NCBI GenBank assembly: GCA_022578605.1
Contig: MU394054.1
Coordinates: 746,945-810,944, forward strand
Length of the DNA: 64,000 nucleotides
Source of the DNA: Camillea tinctor
Lineage: Eukaryota > Ascomycota > Sordariomycetes > Xylariales > Xylariaceae
Direction of reading: 5' to 3'
Shown piece by piece: positions 49,105-61,166 of the stretch. The notes under the pieces are model-generated. The model made no database searches, was not told where the DNA came from, and saw only the letters and a list, made by a program, of their open reading frames with translations. Position numbers and translations under genes: made by a program. The first letter of the stretch is position 1. The number at the start of each line of letters is the position of its first letter.

Positions 49105-50137
49105 AAGTGTTTCGAGGTTACGTTTGATAGGTGTCTGCGCTAACATGATATGTACAAACGAGACGAGTTCAAACTGAAGAGCAGAAATTATATAGGTTAT
49201 CCACATACCTACTGTCACTTATAGCAAGTTTACTTTTTATTTTTTATCAAAGGTGTTTACCTAAGGTGTGTTTATCTCCTTAAAAAAACATCCCTAAATG
49301 TAATTGAAGCTATTCCTTATTGATTAAGCCTTGAAGCATTAAGATCAAGTATGTAGATACACCTAATGAATGTAGACAGCAATGAGTATAAGTGAATAAT
49401 CGAAAGAAAAGAGAGAGAAAACAACCTGGTATTCTCCGACCCCAATTGACCCCCGAAGCTAAACTAGCCAATCATGAGACGCACAGCAGCTTAAGCGCCA
49501 ACCAAGAGAACTTAGCGCCCAGTTACAGTCGGTTATTGTTGCACTTGATTCATGATTGGCTGAATTGAGTTTATGAGAGCTGAAATTAGTAGCAGGCCGC
49601 CTCAGCCTATCTCTCTGGTATGTTACCATACGGGATGTTCCACCTGCAGATGCAAGGTGTAAGTAAGCAAACGCTATAGGAGAGACCCAGAATAAAGGTC
49701 TGTCTAGTACTACAGGTTAGTACAGTACATTACAGTATAGGTAGGCTAAAGGTGTTTTTTTATAACTTTATCTTTCTTTCTCTCTTCATACCTAGATAGC
49801 TTCATAATTGTTATTTTACCTGACTATTTGAAGTTATTAAACCACTTAATTGTTCACGATATATGTATCGCCAAGCTTGTAACATCCCAGCACGTACCGA
49901 ATGACCGGGGAGCTTGTGTAAGTAAGTGCGGGGCTGTTTTATTTTTATTTTTACAGCAAGTTATTTTCTATTCGGCGTCTTTACTCGGCCTCGCATCCTT
50001 CGAGCCGCCATTCTGAATTACAGCACTTTCACCTTTTCACCTCAGCTCTGACATGGAAACTCACAGCTTCGTAGGACACCATTCCGGGTAATCAGATCAA
50101 CTCACAGCTTGCCAATTGGAAATTTACATCGAACATA
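49105..50137. other. Intergenic spacer upstream of the AIM24-domain gene
   Basis: About 1 kb of AT-rich sequence, with TACAGTAC/GTACAG words near 49706-49740 and T-rich tracts near 49755-49790. No coding potential was found. Confidence 0.55.
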
Positions 50138-51598
50138 ATGTCAGCGCAGTACTATCCACGTACGTATCTATTTCCACCTGGCTTACACCGCGGAGCTCCT
50201 TGACTAACTGATGATATACAGCACCTCCCGGTGCGACCGCACAGCCTGGTATGCCTTGCTTCGCTTCCACGATTCCCCTCGGTCTCCTTGGCTGACCATC
50301 TGAGCTATCTACAGGTCCGCAGAAGAGCTATCCACCTCCTCCTACCTCTCCTCCCGCAAACCAGACCAAATTCTATCCTCCTCCTCCCGGCACCCCTGGT
50401 AGCTTTGCGCCTCCTCAAACATACCCTACGCCTCCCCAGCAAAGCTATCCCGCTCCTCAGCAGAACTACCCTCCTCCACCACAGCAGAGTGTGTCCCCGC
50501 CACCCCAGACACATACCCCAGCATCCTACCCCCCACCTCCTCAGCAACAGACCCAACAGCACGCAAACTTACCTATACGGAATGATGGAGCTGCCTCACC
50601 TCCCGTGAACGCGCCCCCTTACACCGAGGCGGCGCCGAACGCGCCAGCCAGCTACCCACAAGAGAAAGCACAGGTCGCGCAACCGTCACACTCACGGGGG
50701 GGGTCAGCATCAACCAGCGCACCGTCCCCGGTACCTACGCCCAACATGCACGCGGGCGCGCCGGCGGCGGGACACTTCCAGGGCGCGAGCGCGACCATGG
50801 ACGACGTGGGCACCTTCAACGGCGGGTCCTACCGCATCAGCCACCGCGACTGCAACACGATCGTGACGGTGCAGCTGGCCATGGGGTGCCCGCTGAACGC
50901 GAAGCCGGGCGTGCTGATCGCCATGAGCCCGACCATCACGCTGAAGGGCGAGTACAAGTTCAGCATGAAGAAGCTGGTCGCGGGCGGGGGCGAGTTCGGG
51001 CACTCGACCTTCATCGGCCCGGGGGAGCTGCTGCTGGCCCCCAGCATGCTCGGCGACATGACCACCATCCGCCTCACCGGCTCCGAGTCCTGGAGCGTCG
51101 GCAAGGACGCCTACGTCGCGAGCACCCAGGGCGTCGTGCGCGACTACAAGCGCCAGGGCCTCGGCAAGGCCATGTTCAGCGGCGAGGGCCTCTGGGTCCA
51201 CAAGATCAGCGGCGTCGGCCTGCTGTGGATCACCAGCTTCGGCGCTATCATCCGCAAGGACCTCGCCGACGGCGAGAAGTACATCGTCGATAACGGACAC
51301 CTCGTCGCCTGGAACGTCAAGTACGTCATGGAGCGCGTCGCCAGCGGCGGCATCATCGGCAACTTTGCTAGCGGCGAGGGTCTCGTGTGCAAGTTCACCG
51401 GGCCTGGTACCGTTTTTATCCAGACGAGGAACCCGGTAGGTTTCCCTCCTTTTTTTTTATAGTTTCAATATATGTCTTCTTTTCTTCTGAGCTTTGGGCT
51501 TGGAAAATTGAGTGGAAGTTAAAAACCAAGCTAACATATCTGGGGTCCTACAGAGAGCTTTCAGTGCCTACATGACCGGTAATGCTGCGCCGCCATAA
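50138..51598 (+). CDS. AIM24/DUF124-domain protein with Pro/Gln/Tyr-rich N-terminus
   Basis: Exons are 50138-50159, 50222-50248, 50315-51435 and 51554-51598 (1215 nt), giving 404 aa. The first two exons are only 22 and 27 nt, and their joins reconstitute [20 protein letters not shown] in one frame. Residues 1-175 are a low-complexity PPPxxYPxPQQ region, possibly prion-like or a WW/SH3 ligand. Residues about 180-390 are one AIM24 (PF01987) domain: [52 protein letters not shown], then [14 protein letters not shown] and the last exon [12 protein letters not shown]24 in yeast is mitochondrial and linked to inner-membrane architecture. No targeting sequence is visible here, so this form is probably cytosolic. 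The AIM24 part is very GC-rich. Confidence 0.93.
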
Positions 51599-54500
51599 GA
51601 ACAAATGATTTAAAGCCAGGTGGAACAGTGAACCGGGAGTTTTCTTTCGAAATTTCTTTTTCTATTTCTGGATTACTTAGGATTCATGATGTGGCAGAAA
51701 TGGCGTGAGATACAAGAGCGATTATGAGAGGCTACAAAAAATGCCATGTTTTCCGAAAGAAATACAAAATACTTTTGAGTCCTGGAGGAGGAAAGGGGGA
51801 GAGAGTTTTCGCCCTGTGTCGTTTTCTACCTCTACAGTTTGGTGGGATGGCAGGCACACCCACATGTCTAATCAGCCCACGTACACGAGAGAAAGAAAGG
51901 CGGTGTCGTGTGGGATCGATCTATTCATATATATGTGTATGTATGCGTATGTAGCGTTGAGCGTCATGACTTGTCTTCTTTTTCTGAGTCTATCTTCCTT
52001 CCTTAGTTCCTTCGGATTTTCCTTTTATTTTTAGGTGTACACCTGAGTCTTCTTTAATTATTATAAAAAAAAGGCAAAGTTTCAGTTTTCAGTTAGCCTT
52101 GATATCGTATAACCATCTTTTGTGCACCATGAGAGGTAGGTTGGCTGTAATATATAGGCGGGCTATCTATATATATATATATTTACATGATGTATAACTG
52201 TATCTGTAAGCAACCTCGCACGCCACAGATCTCATCTACCTATGTAAACCGGCCGGCAGCATTCTCACTTTTCCTCAAGGGAAAAGTTACCGTCTGCACA
52301 GCATCAACCCCCTCCTCCCCACTCCTCCTTTGCCGATGGAGTCATGCAGGGCGACGCGTCGCTCAAGCAAAGATAGGCCAAACCGTTTTGCGTAACCCTC
52401 GCGCCTGTAATACTCGAAAGGTGTTTGACAAGACATGGTGTAGTTCCAAGTTCCCAATGCATCGAGACTTTCAAATCCCGAGGCCTATATGTCGTTTGTG
52501 TTACCGCGGTAGGCAGGTTTACGTTATGCTGTCCCGTGAAGCCAGTAGGACTTATTCTTGATACAAAATGCCTACTTGACGAACACTTGATGCGTAGCCG
52601 ATGAGGCGTCAGCGTCGTTGATGTCTACTGTAGTTGTTTTTAGACTTCTGTGTAATATTTTTCTAGAGGGACTTATATCATTTGCATCAGTTTCCGATCT
52701 TCGTCTTTTCTCGCCTATCATCTTGTCTTATTCTTGTCCAGATATATACTGCTCTTGCACGAAAGTGGGCTTTTTTTTTGTTACGTTTCACCAAAAAGAG
52801 TATACCGTAAGATCCTAGCATAATTAGGTAAAGGAGCATGCGCACACATACATAGGTATCTACCGTAAGATATAGTTTATGCAGTCATCGAGCTATCTCG
52901 AACGTTGCTTATCTCCGGAGGCGATGGAATGGGGGGGCATGCCGCTAGACGTGGCTGGTGGCGGACCAGTATAAGCTTACTTGACATCTCCTCGGCACCG
53001 ATGTAAGGAGAACTCGGGGCCGGGTCAGAAAAGGACGCTCTAGAAGACGACATGTCTGCGGCTGTGTGACGCGGTCCATTTAATAGGTGTGTAGTTCAGG
53101 TTCAATATTAAGATGTGGTAATCCACTCCACCTTTACTATACAGCAACCTTCTGAATATTGATTAGTGTACACAGTTCTTGATTAATAATTCCTCCGTAT
53201 TTTCCTCCTCCTTGATCGGCTTTGTGAGAAGTAAACCCTGTGTAAGATATATCGTGCTAATATTCTATTTATAATGAGCGTCAGAGGTGTGGAATAGTAA
53301 TATTACCCAAATCTCGGTTGCTTAGACGTAGATAGTTCTCACTTTTGTCAAGTTATATAAGATTTATACCTACTTAGGTATGTAGTACTTGGCTATAAAG
53401 GATAGAATCTACAATCCAAAGAAGTGCTGGTACCATCAATCTTTCCTCATTCTCAACCCTTTTCCTTCCCACAATAACTCGCTTGTACTACCCATTTAGA
53501 ACGGTGAAGGCTGTTAAGTCGTGCCTTGTAAGCAGCCACAATCTGTACGGGGAAAGAAATAATTACCCCATGGAATTTATATTAGCTACGTAAGCTGAAG
53601 GTACCCTACATAGGCTAGGGCGCCGATGAGAACGGGGAGCGGAAGTCCCCCCCCTTCTTCTCTCTCTGTCCCGCGTGTAAGCATCTTATTTCGTTACCTT
53701 TCTATATTGGAAACTATTCGACGTGTAAGCTACTGTGACGTGAGATAGCTAGACTTAGGTATGCTGTGGTGTGTGGAAATGCATGATTATGCTGTATGCT
53801 TGCAGCCGTGGGGATTTGACCCGCCTGATGGGATGATACGGGGGTAGAACACTCCAAACACTGCTGTGCTATTGTAGACGCATCAGTCATACAACGTAAT
53901 TTGAAGTTGCAAATATTTCCCTTCACGTATCCATGTGTTATAGTTAGAGCTGAAAGATGGCTGGTATAATCAGGCATTCTTAGCATACTGGCTTAGAGAA
54001 GGTATAACTAGGACCTGTGCCTTCTTGGATTGCTGGGTTGAGAGGCCGTAATGCATCCAATTACTGTTCTGTGACACTTCTCACATTGCGGTGGTAATGG
54101 TAGGAGGCGGTAGGTTAAACTCTTAAAGTCTGTTAGATGGGAACGAGTTCACAACTGAGACATGTGGTGACAAAATCTCTGCTTACTCTCCGACGAAGGG
54201 CGTGGGAGTTTCGTAATACCAAAACGAATCACGATTAACTTGCTCAGTGGTTGTGGTCACACAATATCAGCATCGTAAAGGGGTTCCTTGGCTTGCGATG
54301 GCCTTTTGGCAAGAAGGGTGAGCCTGTCTAAGAGCCGGGGCAATCGGCTATAGCCCCCCCCCCCCCCCCCCTTTCTTTCCTTTAAGCTATGGGTCTCGGT
54401 GCTCGAGGTACCTCGTTGATCATATTCCCCCAATAGGCAAAGCCACCACCATCACAGCACGGACCGACTTTACAGCTGATTACCTACATAATTGGAATAG

Positions 54501-54663
54501 CGAGGCTTGATATCGAATACCATATTCCTTGCTTTGCGTTGGGGTGTGGGTGTTTATTAAAAGTGCAGAGCCCGTCTGGGCGGAACCTAATCTATGTCAT
54601 GTCGGTAGAATGGACATCTGTTTATTTTGACCACATATATTACATATCCTACTCTTAGTGAAT
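51599..54663. other. 3-kb intergenic spacer
   Basis: This AT-rich spacer holds the 3' flank of the AIM24 gene and the promoter of the seven-exon regulator. It includes a TA run near 52172-52182 and a C homopolymer at 54354-54371. Open frames at 52187-52561 and 53714-53986 show no recognisable content. Confidence 0.5.
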
Positions 54664-56649
54664 ATGCCGTCACCGAAGCCCGAGTTGCGCAAACGACGTT
54701 ACCAAACCAGGTCCCGGGGCGGATGCATTACTTGTAAAGCGAAGCACATACGCTGCGATGAGAAGAAGCCATTATGGTACGTAATCTGAGCCCCAATGCT
54801 AGCTTTCCAAAGCTATATGTGATTTAGGGAATTACTACTAGTCGTATTTTCAATTTTGTTATATGCTGTTAGTAGGCTTAGGTTGACAAAGAAACATTAG
54901 CACAAATTGTCTTGTCAAAGGCGGAAAATGCGGATATGCAGTTTCGATACCGGCGGCCACCGGGGAGTTTCGAACTACACATCGTTCTGGTACTCTTTGG
55001 TCACAAGGGAAAGTCTCGTCGTCACTGGACCATATATCAAACCTTTCACTCGTTGACTATCCCACTACGATGACGCATGAATCGTTGGCTTTTTTCAAGA
55101 TATGTGAGTTCCTTGCGCCCCTGACTACCTAGGTAGCTAGCCTTGCTGTGAAGAATTGTACTAATGTAAGAATTTGGGGTTGTAGTTACACGGCATCAGG
55201 GTGTTGTCAACGAAAGCCCAACTCAACCGATGAACTACTTCCTGTAAGTTGAGATCTCCGGACGGAACACCGAATAAGGGTTAAATTGGATACAAGTATA
55301 TTAACATAGTCTAGTATCCATAGGGCCTTTTCAAACCCAGCACTTCTCCATTTTATACTTCTTCTATCCTGTATAAGATGGACTTGGGATACAGGGTCCA
55401 TGCAACAAGTTAGGAGATCGTATCTTCACCACAAGCTGGAAGCTATCAAGTTTGTCAACGAACAACTAGAGGATCCGAAGACGGCCTTAGCCGACTCCAC
55501 AATAGCTAGTATTGTCGGTTTAGCTCTAGCGGAGGTAAGTAGTATTACTGGGCGCCATGGATGTGGGATCAACTGCCGTTTTGCATTGACCCTATAATAT
55601 CTGACCAATGGACTACATATCGTATTGACTAGAGCGCTCTCGGAAACCTGGATATCGCAATGGCTCATATGAGCGGACTTGCGAAGATTGTTCAGATGCG
55701 GGATACTGAAGCAGCCTCCAGTGCGAATACCTTCCTAGGTTTGACGATCATGTGGGTGTTTCAAACATCCAAAGCGGTTTGAACAGGAGCTAATGACTGC
55801 TTAACGTAGGATATTTATGGGTGCTAGTGAGACGAGCATTCGCGAGTTCTTGGATGTGCTAGGGGACGTTGAAGTCCAAAGGTCTTTAGCTCTATATACG
55901 TGCCACACCACCGGTGACACATTTACCAAAGATGCCAGGACTGGTGCCTTGTCGATGGTTCATGATATCTTAGAAAATTCGGCACCGAGAAGAGTGACTG
56001 GGGAACTTGGCTCGAGGGTACCTCCGACAATCAGCGAAAGCTGGTCACGCTTAAAGTGCTGCTACTTACGTGAGTGGTTTGGAGGTCCCTTTTTTATATC
56101 TTACGACTTTCCCTTTAAAGGAGAAATAGCACCGAAACTGCTGACTTTGTTCCAATAGTGGTGTTCGTGATACTGGGAACCGGCAGTATCGATCCTTTCG
56201 TCATTAACTGGCTCATCGAATGGATGTTGATGGACCTTTGCCTCGAAGAAGAGACCGTGAGACGAGGCGAGTTTCCTGGAAAGCTTTGGTTTTGGGGAGC
56301 GATGAAGTCAATGTGCACTGTTGCGGCAACGAGGGCCACCTCGGATCTCGAAGCCCTCCAGATCGACAAGTGGAAAGCAATGTGTCAGGAGAAGATTAGA
56401 CGCGTGGCTCGAACAACTGGTCTGACGACTTGGGAACAAGTTCAGGAGACGCTGGTAAGTTTGGCATGGGACGATGAACTCACTAAGGAATACCAACTTA
56501 GAGAGATGTGGGAAGAGGCCGTCTTTGGGCAAAATGTCATAATGATGCCTGCGGTGGCCCCTTATTATGTTGATCGGTATGACTTCATGTCTATTGAAGA
56601 ACGGGAGAGGTCGATATCAATGGTCCAAATAAACAGCATGGGAATATAA
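54664..56649 (+). CDS. Zn2Cys6 transcription factor with fungal-specific C-terminal domain
   Basis: Seven exons: 54664-54776, 54901-55103, 55186-55243, 55324-55534, 55633-55751, 55810-56069 and 56159-56649 (1455 nt), giving 484 aa. All introns are GT-AG and phases match. The zinc cluster is C21-x2-C24-x6-C31-x6-C38-x2-C41-x6-C48, split by intron 1 before C38. The rest follows the pattern of fungal-specific regulators of the fungal_trans_2 kind: MNYFLAFSNPALLHFILLLS, a coiled KLEAIKFVNEQLEDPKTALAD stretch with TIASIVGLALAES after it, MAHMSGLAKIVQMR, DPFVINWLIEWMLMDLC and REMWEEAVF. It is nuclear by family; ligand and targets are unknown. The exon 5 donor (GTGGGT) and exon 6 acceptor are the least certain joins. 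Confidence 0.88.
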
Positions 56650-59057
56650 TATAGACACATTTGATTATCCAGTTTTGGATTAGAGAATTATTAAGAAAAA
56701 GAGGAGAAAAAAGGAGAAAGGGATATAGACCATTATGGTATCAATATAGATTTAGACTTAGAGGACTTGAGTTATGAGAATAAATTGCCATGTGACATTT
56801 CCATGTACACCATGTACCTAGATACTGCTATTGTATGCGCTTCCGGTATTACCTAAGGCACCTAGGATGTATTTCTTCGTAACTGCTTGGTGGTGTATAT
56901 ACATACATATGTAGTAGATGGGAAGGAGGGGGAATGGAAAAGGAAGGGTGGAAAGTGGGAGAAGAGCCCTTTTACATGTATGTATACTATGTACACATGT
57001 GGGTACTTACATACATACCTACATGGTACGTACCCCACGTAGGTTACATGTATGCACCCTAACAGAGCCTCATCAAGTCAATATACCTTGTATATGCAGG
57101 AGCTGTAAGAGAAGTCCATGCTAAGAAAAGACATCTTACCTAAAATAATTCAGATCTGCTTACATTGTGATATTTAAGCATAATAATAGGAGGCATATAT
57201 GTAGGCATTAATGTTGAATTCCCTTACAGCTAAGCCAGGTATATATATACAGGTCTTAACTTCAAACTTCAAGCTAAAGAATTTGCATAAATAAAAACCT
57301 CACATACAATTGCAGTATACAATGAACATTTCTTAATCATCCATAGTACTGAACCTCCTTTAATAAATCCATAATATAAAATATGAAAGTTACAACTTAA
57401 CAAACGCCTAAGCTCGTGTGGAAAATTTAACATGGGGAGAAAAGGGGGGAGGCAGGGGGAAACAGGGGCTTGTAAAGAAGCTTTCTCCTTGTATTATTCA
57501 TTTGCACGTTGACTTTATTTCTCTTTATCTCTATTCTTAATGTAGTACTTGAGAATTAAGCAATTCTTCCTACAAGTGGTCCATGTGCCTGCCTTATGAG
57601 TTATATGTGGAAGGCACAAAGCACATGAACATGCAGTAATAACACGGCAGTTCGTGTATTCCACCTTAGGGTGAAGAAGTACCAAGGTACTATGTAGATA
57701 AATAAACTAATAAGTTTGCTGCTTTTAAACAAGAAAGTACGCATTGGTGCTTTTCCTTCCTTAAAAGAATTTCTTAAATCTAGATTGGTTGGTTGGTGGT
57801 GAGGCGAGGCATGTCTAATCGTGTATCTAGGGTGATGGCAATGAGTGCATGTATGTAGGTACAAGAACAATGTACCTTACTTTTTTTGCAGCGCCGACTA
57901 CACACACATGCATCTCAATTTGTAGAAAATACACGAACAGAGGACATATTTCTTTAAAAATCCAAAAAGAAAAAAACCCTACAGGTCGCCGATTTAAAAC
58001 ACAAAAGAAAAAAAATACAAAATCAGCTTTGTATTGTGTGCACTCCTTTCTTCATCACTTCTACACCATCATCATCGCCATCACCACCATCACCATTCAC
58101 CAATACCCCTATTACCTCATACTACTGTACTACCTAGCTACCTACCTAGGTACTCCCTTCCTCTGAACTTACTACTTGTAACCTTCTTACCTCCAAGTCT
58201 TTCCCCCAACTTTTAGGGAAGGCGAACCCTTACGAAACCTAACTACAGATTGGAGATCGCTGATCATACCCTGTTCCTTGTATTTTCTCCCCTTTTCTGT
58301 TCTTCGAGGGCAAGGACAAGTCCATCGTGATAGCCTCGAGTTGGGCTGTGGGATGACCCGCTTGGTTCCCACTGATTCTATGCCATCAGACCTCTCTCTC
58401 CATCCATTATCCCTTACTGTACTCTACACCATACACACAGACACAGCGTCCATTCACTCCATTCTCGATCCCCTTTTTGGATTTTTCCAAATTTTTGGAA
58501 CCCGTCTGGCATCGCTTTGGCTTTGCCTTGAGGCTGCAGCATTATTCATCTATTGTTCTCCTCTCGACTCGGCTCCAGTGCTCTTGGACAAGTTGATACA
58601 GGTCTGAGACTTAGTGATAGGATCCGTTTCTCACCAAAGGCCTCGATCCAAATCCTTTTGGTCAAGCACCAAAGCGTCTCTACCCCATCTTCTGTTTTCG
58701 TCCCAATCCAATATCCAACCCATACGAATTCTCACGACCACTTTCGATACTTCCCTGCCCCAAACCCAACACTCAGCTGGACTGCATATAGCGAGACCTC
58801 GAAGCCTTCCCTAGTAAGTACCGGTGCCTCTCGATAGAATATTGTGGAACTTTGCTAACAGTTCGGAACTATAGAGCGCTATATCTATAGATCACTATTC
58901 TTCTTCCACGAGGCGTTGAGCACAGGATAGAGAGCTTTCCCCTTTTAACTGGCCATCAAATTTCTTTTGGCAGCCCTGCCTTTGATTTTGTGTCGGCTAT
59001 CAACATCCACAACCGGGTTTTGCAACCTTAGACGGTGGACTGAGCCAGTGGCCCGAC
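56650..59057. other. Intergenic spacer with a probable 5'-UTR intron near its right end
   Basis: This 2.4-kb AT-rich spacer has TACCTACC words and one ACCTAGGT at 58144-58151. Just upstream of the 702-residue protein gene, GTAAGT at 58815, a GCTAAC branch site at about 58854 and an acceptor at 58874 make a plausible 60-nt intron in the 5' untranslated leader. No other gene was found. Confidence 0.5.
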
Positions 59058-61166
59058 ATGTCTACCTCTGGTGGCTTTAGTAAAGCTGCTGCTCGGGCGA
59101 AAGCGAAAGGTCTTACGATCAAGACCAATTTCACCATTGATAGTACACCGCCCACTATCAAAAATGGCGATGCCTTTGCCAATATTGCTACCGCACCTCC
59201 TCGCAAGTATGAGTTCGACGTGGCTGCCGGGAAGCCCCCCGCACCCAAGCGGAGCGAGGCTCTATTGAACTCGGATTGGAGAAACAACCGACGCCATCGC
59301 AGTGATTCTTCCGATCACCATGAGCTTCTCACAGCGCCTCCTGATAAACTGAGGTTCACACAGGAGGAGATCAAGGCTCCTAAAAAGAAGTTGAAGGTTG
59401 ATACGTCTATCGCCCAGACTTATGGCCTCCGCAGATACAGAGAGTCTCCTATTGATCCGGACTTTATCTTTTCGGCCCCTGCAACCAAACAAGAGTTCCT
59501 AGATGCCTATGAAGAAGACACGACCCCATCCTCCGGCAAGGAGAGCTTCGAGATTATCGAGTCCCAGGGTGGACCTGGCCAAAAGGGAAGATCTTTGGTT
59601 CGTCTTGATGCATTGCCATACCATACTCGTCAACAGATCGAAGAGATCATAAACTGGGATGCACCAGCGGGAGAACCCTCTCCTGCCGGCGTGGTTTCTG
59701 ACTGGGATTCATCAGCCATAGCAGTTACCCCTTGCGAATCTGCCGATAGAAGTAACAAAGAACCCGGTTTTCCCTTTGCGGAGATCCATGCTGTGAAGAA
59801 TTCGAAGAGACTTCACACAGTAGGCTGGGATGGTATTGATAGCCAGATCAGGAAGACGCTGGAAAAGCTTATTGAACCCCGTACAGCGGGTCTTCCCGTC
59901 GATAAACTTCGAGATGAGTATCAGCAAGGACAGGATGCTCTGGCTAAGAAGACAGCGCTTGACGACTCATTGATCAAGAACCCGAAGGCAGCCGATATTC
60001 ACAACAGTGATGACAATCAAGATTCTTTCCAGAAGACGAAAGAGGAGCAAATTCGCTTCGATGCTCTGATCGGAAAGCTCCAGAAATCGGCCGCAAGTCG
60101 GCACCGGGTTTATGGCACGACCACGACGAGCTCTAGTAAGCTTTCTCCCGTTGCTAAGAACATAGAGAGCGATGCCCGGCTCAAGCTAGACGAGTCTGTA
60201 AAGACAGTCGATGTCGGTCTTGCTACGGAAAAGCCTCTTACGAAGGCTACTGTGGGTACCTCTCTGAACCCTAAAGCATCGGAGTTCTTTAGCACTACTC
60301 AGAACCAACAACAACAACAGCTAGAGTGTACCGTCAGCGTTTCTCAGAATTCCCAGCCTTCCAACGACGTGAATACGAAAGATACCAAACAAGGACCCAC
60401 TATGCAAGAACTGTTGTCCCGTATCGAGGAACTGGAAGCGCAGGTCAAAGGTCAGTCTCCTGAGAAACCTCGCCAACACATCTCAAGCATGCAGCCGAAT
60501 CTCACGCAGAACTTTTCCGGGGATTTCGCTATGCGTATGGTCCCTCAAGCTGCTATTCCGATTCATACTAGAGCTCAAGAACTCGGAATATCTGTTGGCT
60601 TAGCTGGGCCCGGCGTAAATGCTACAGCCCCCGGAATGGCGCTGCCTATTTTACCACAACAGATGGCAATCAACCATGGTGGTATGCAGCCTCCTGGTGT
60701 TGATCACCATGATAACATGCCTGTAGCAGATCCTACCTTTCACCATGGGTTTAATGCCCGCGGCCCTGTCGCGCCAGTTCTTGCTCCTGTTTACCCTGGT
60801 ATGCATCCTGCTAGACCAAACCTACCTGGACATGCTGCATTCCCTCCCCAGCCCGATGGAGCGTCCCTTGGCCAACGATTCCCTCAACAGCATCCTGGTG
60901 TTGGCTCTACGCCTATGATAGCTCGGAACATGTTTGGCCCAAAGCCCGTTCGCAAGCCAAAAGGACCTTTCCGACCTGGAGATCCTCAGCAGGCAATGCA
61001 TCAGCAACAGTATGAGGAATACCTTGAGTGGCTCCGCCACAATGACCCGGAGTACGCTCAGAAATGCAAGGCGCGCCAGGCACGCCGAGCTCAACGGCAA
61101 CGCTCTGGCCAGGATCAGAGTGAGCCTAGCGACACTGCGAAGCTAGTGAATGGCGTAGCTGGTTGA
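59058..61166 (+). CDS. Unrecognised 702-residue low-complexity protein with a PAM2-like motif
   Basis: Single exon, 702 aa; the start is the first ATG of a long continuous frame (CGACATGTCTACC). I do not recognise a catalytic family. The first 350 residues are charged and probably partly folded (FDALIGKLQKS, WDGIDSQIRKTLEKLI). Residues 403-411 read LNPKASEFF. This matches the L-N-x-x-A-x-x-F core of PAM2 motifs, which bind the MLLE domain of poly(A)-binding protein. A Gln tract follows at about 417, then a short coiled coil at 449-465 (MQELLSRIEELEAQVKG). The C-terminal 200 residues are Pro/Gly/His/Met-rich with QQ tracts. The final segment is basic and helical (YLEWLRHNDPEYAQKCKARQ). Composition suggests an RNA-granule or mRNA-associated protein (inference). 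The frame is uninterrupted and codon use looks normal, so I consider it a real gene. Confidence 0.85.
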   Translation: MSTSGGFSKAAARAKAKGLTIKTNFTIDSTPPTIKNGDAFANIATAPPRKYEFDVAAGKPPAPKRSEALLNSDWRNNRRHRSDSSDHHELLTAPPDKLRFTQEEIKAPKKKLKVDTSIAQTYGLRRYRESPIDPDFIFSAPATKQEFLDAYEEDTTPSSGKESFEIIESQGGPGQKGRSLVRLDALPYHTRQQIEEIINWDAPAGEPSPAGVVSDWDSSAIAVTPCESADRSNKEPGFPFAEIHAVKNSKRLHTVGWDGIDSQIRKTLEKLIEPRTAGLPVDKLRDEYQQGQDALAKKTALDDSLIKNPKAADIHNSDDNQDSFQKTKEEQIRFDALIGKLQKSAASRHRVYGTTTTSSSKLSPVAKNIESDARLKLDESVKTVDVGLATEKPLTKATVGTSLNPKASEFFSTTQNQQQQQLECTVSVSQNSQPSNDVNTKDTKQGPTMQELLSRIEELEAQVKGQSPEKPRQHISSMQPNLTQNFSGDFAMRMVPQAAIPIHTRAQELGISVGLAGPGVNATAPGMALPILPQQMAINHGGMQPPGVDHHDNMPVADPTFHHGFNARGPVAPVLAPVYPGMHPARPNLPGHAAFPPQPDGASLGQRFPQQHPGVGSTPMIARNMFGPKPVRKPKGPFRPGDPQQAMHQQQYEEYLEWLRHNDPEYAQKCKARQARRAQRQRSGQDQSEPSDTAKLVNGVAG

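Noticed and set aside
50710..51300. 196-codon frame antisense to the AIM24 domain
   Set aside because: It is an artefact of high GC3 in the sense strand; the translation is Ala/Val/Asp/His-rich without structure.
54664..56649. Possibility that the seven-exon Zn2Cys6 gene is a pseudogene, because stops interrupt 55244-55323
   Set aside because: These stops fall in a normal 80-nt GT-AG intron; using the acceptor at 55323 restores the conserved NPALLH segment and an unbroken 484-residue frame.
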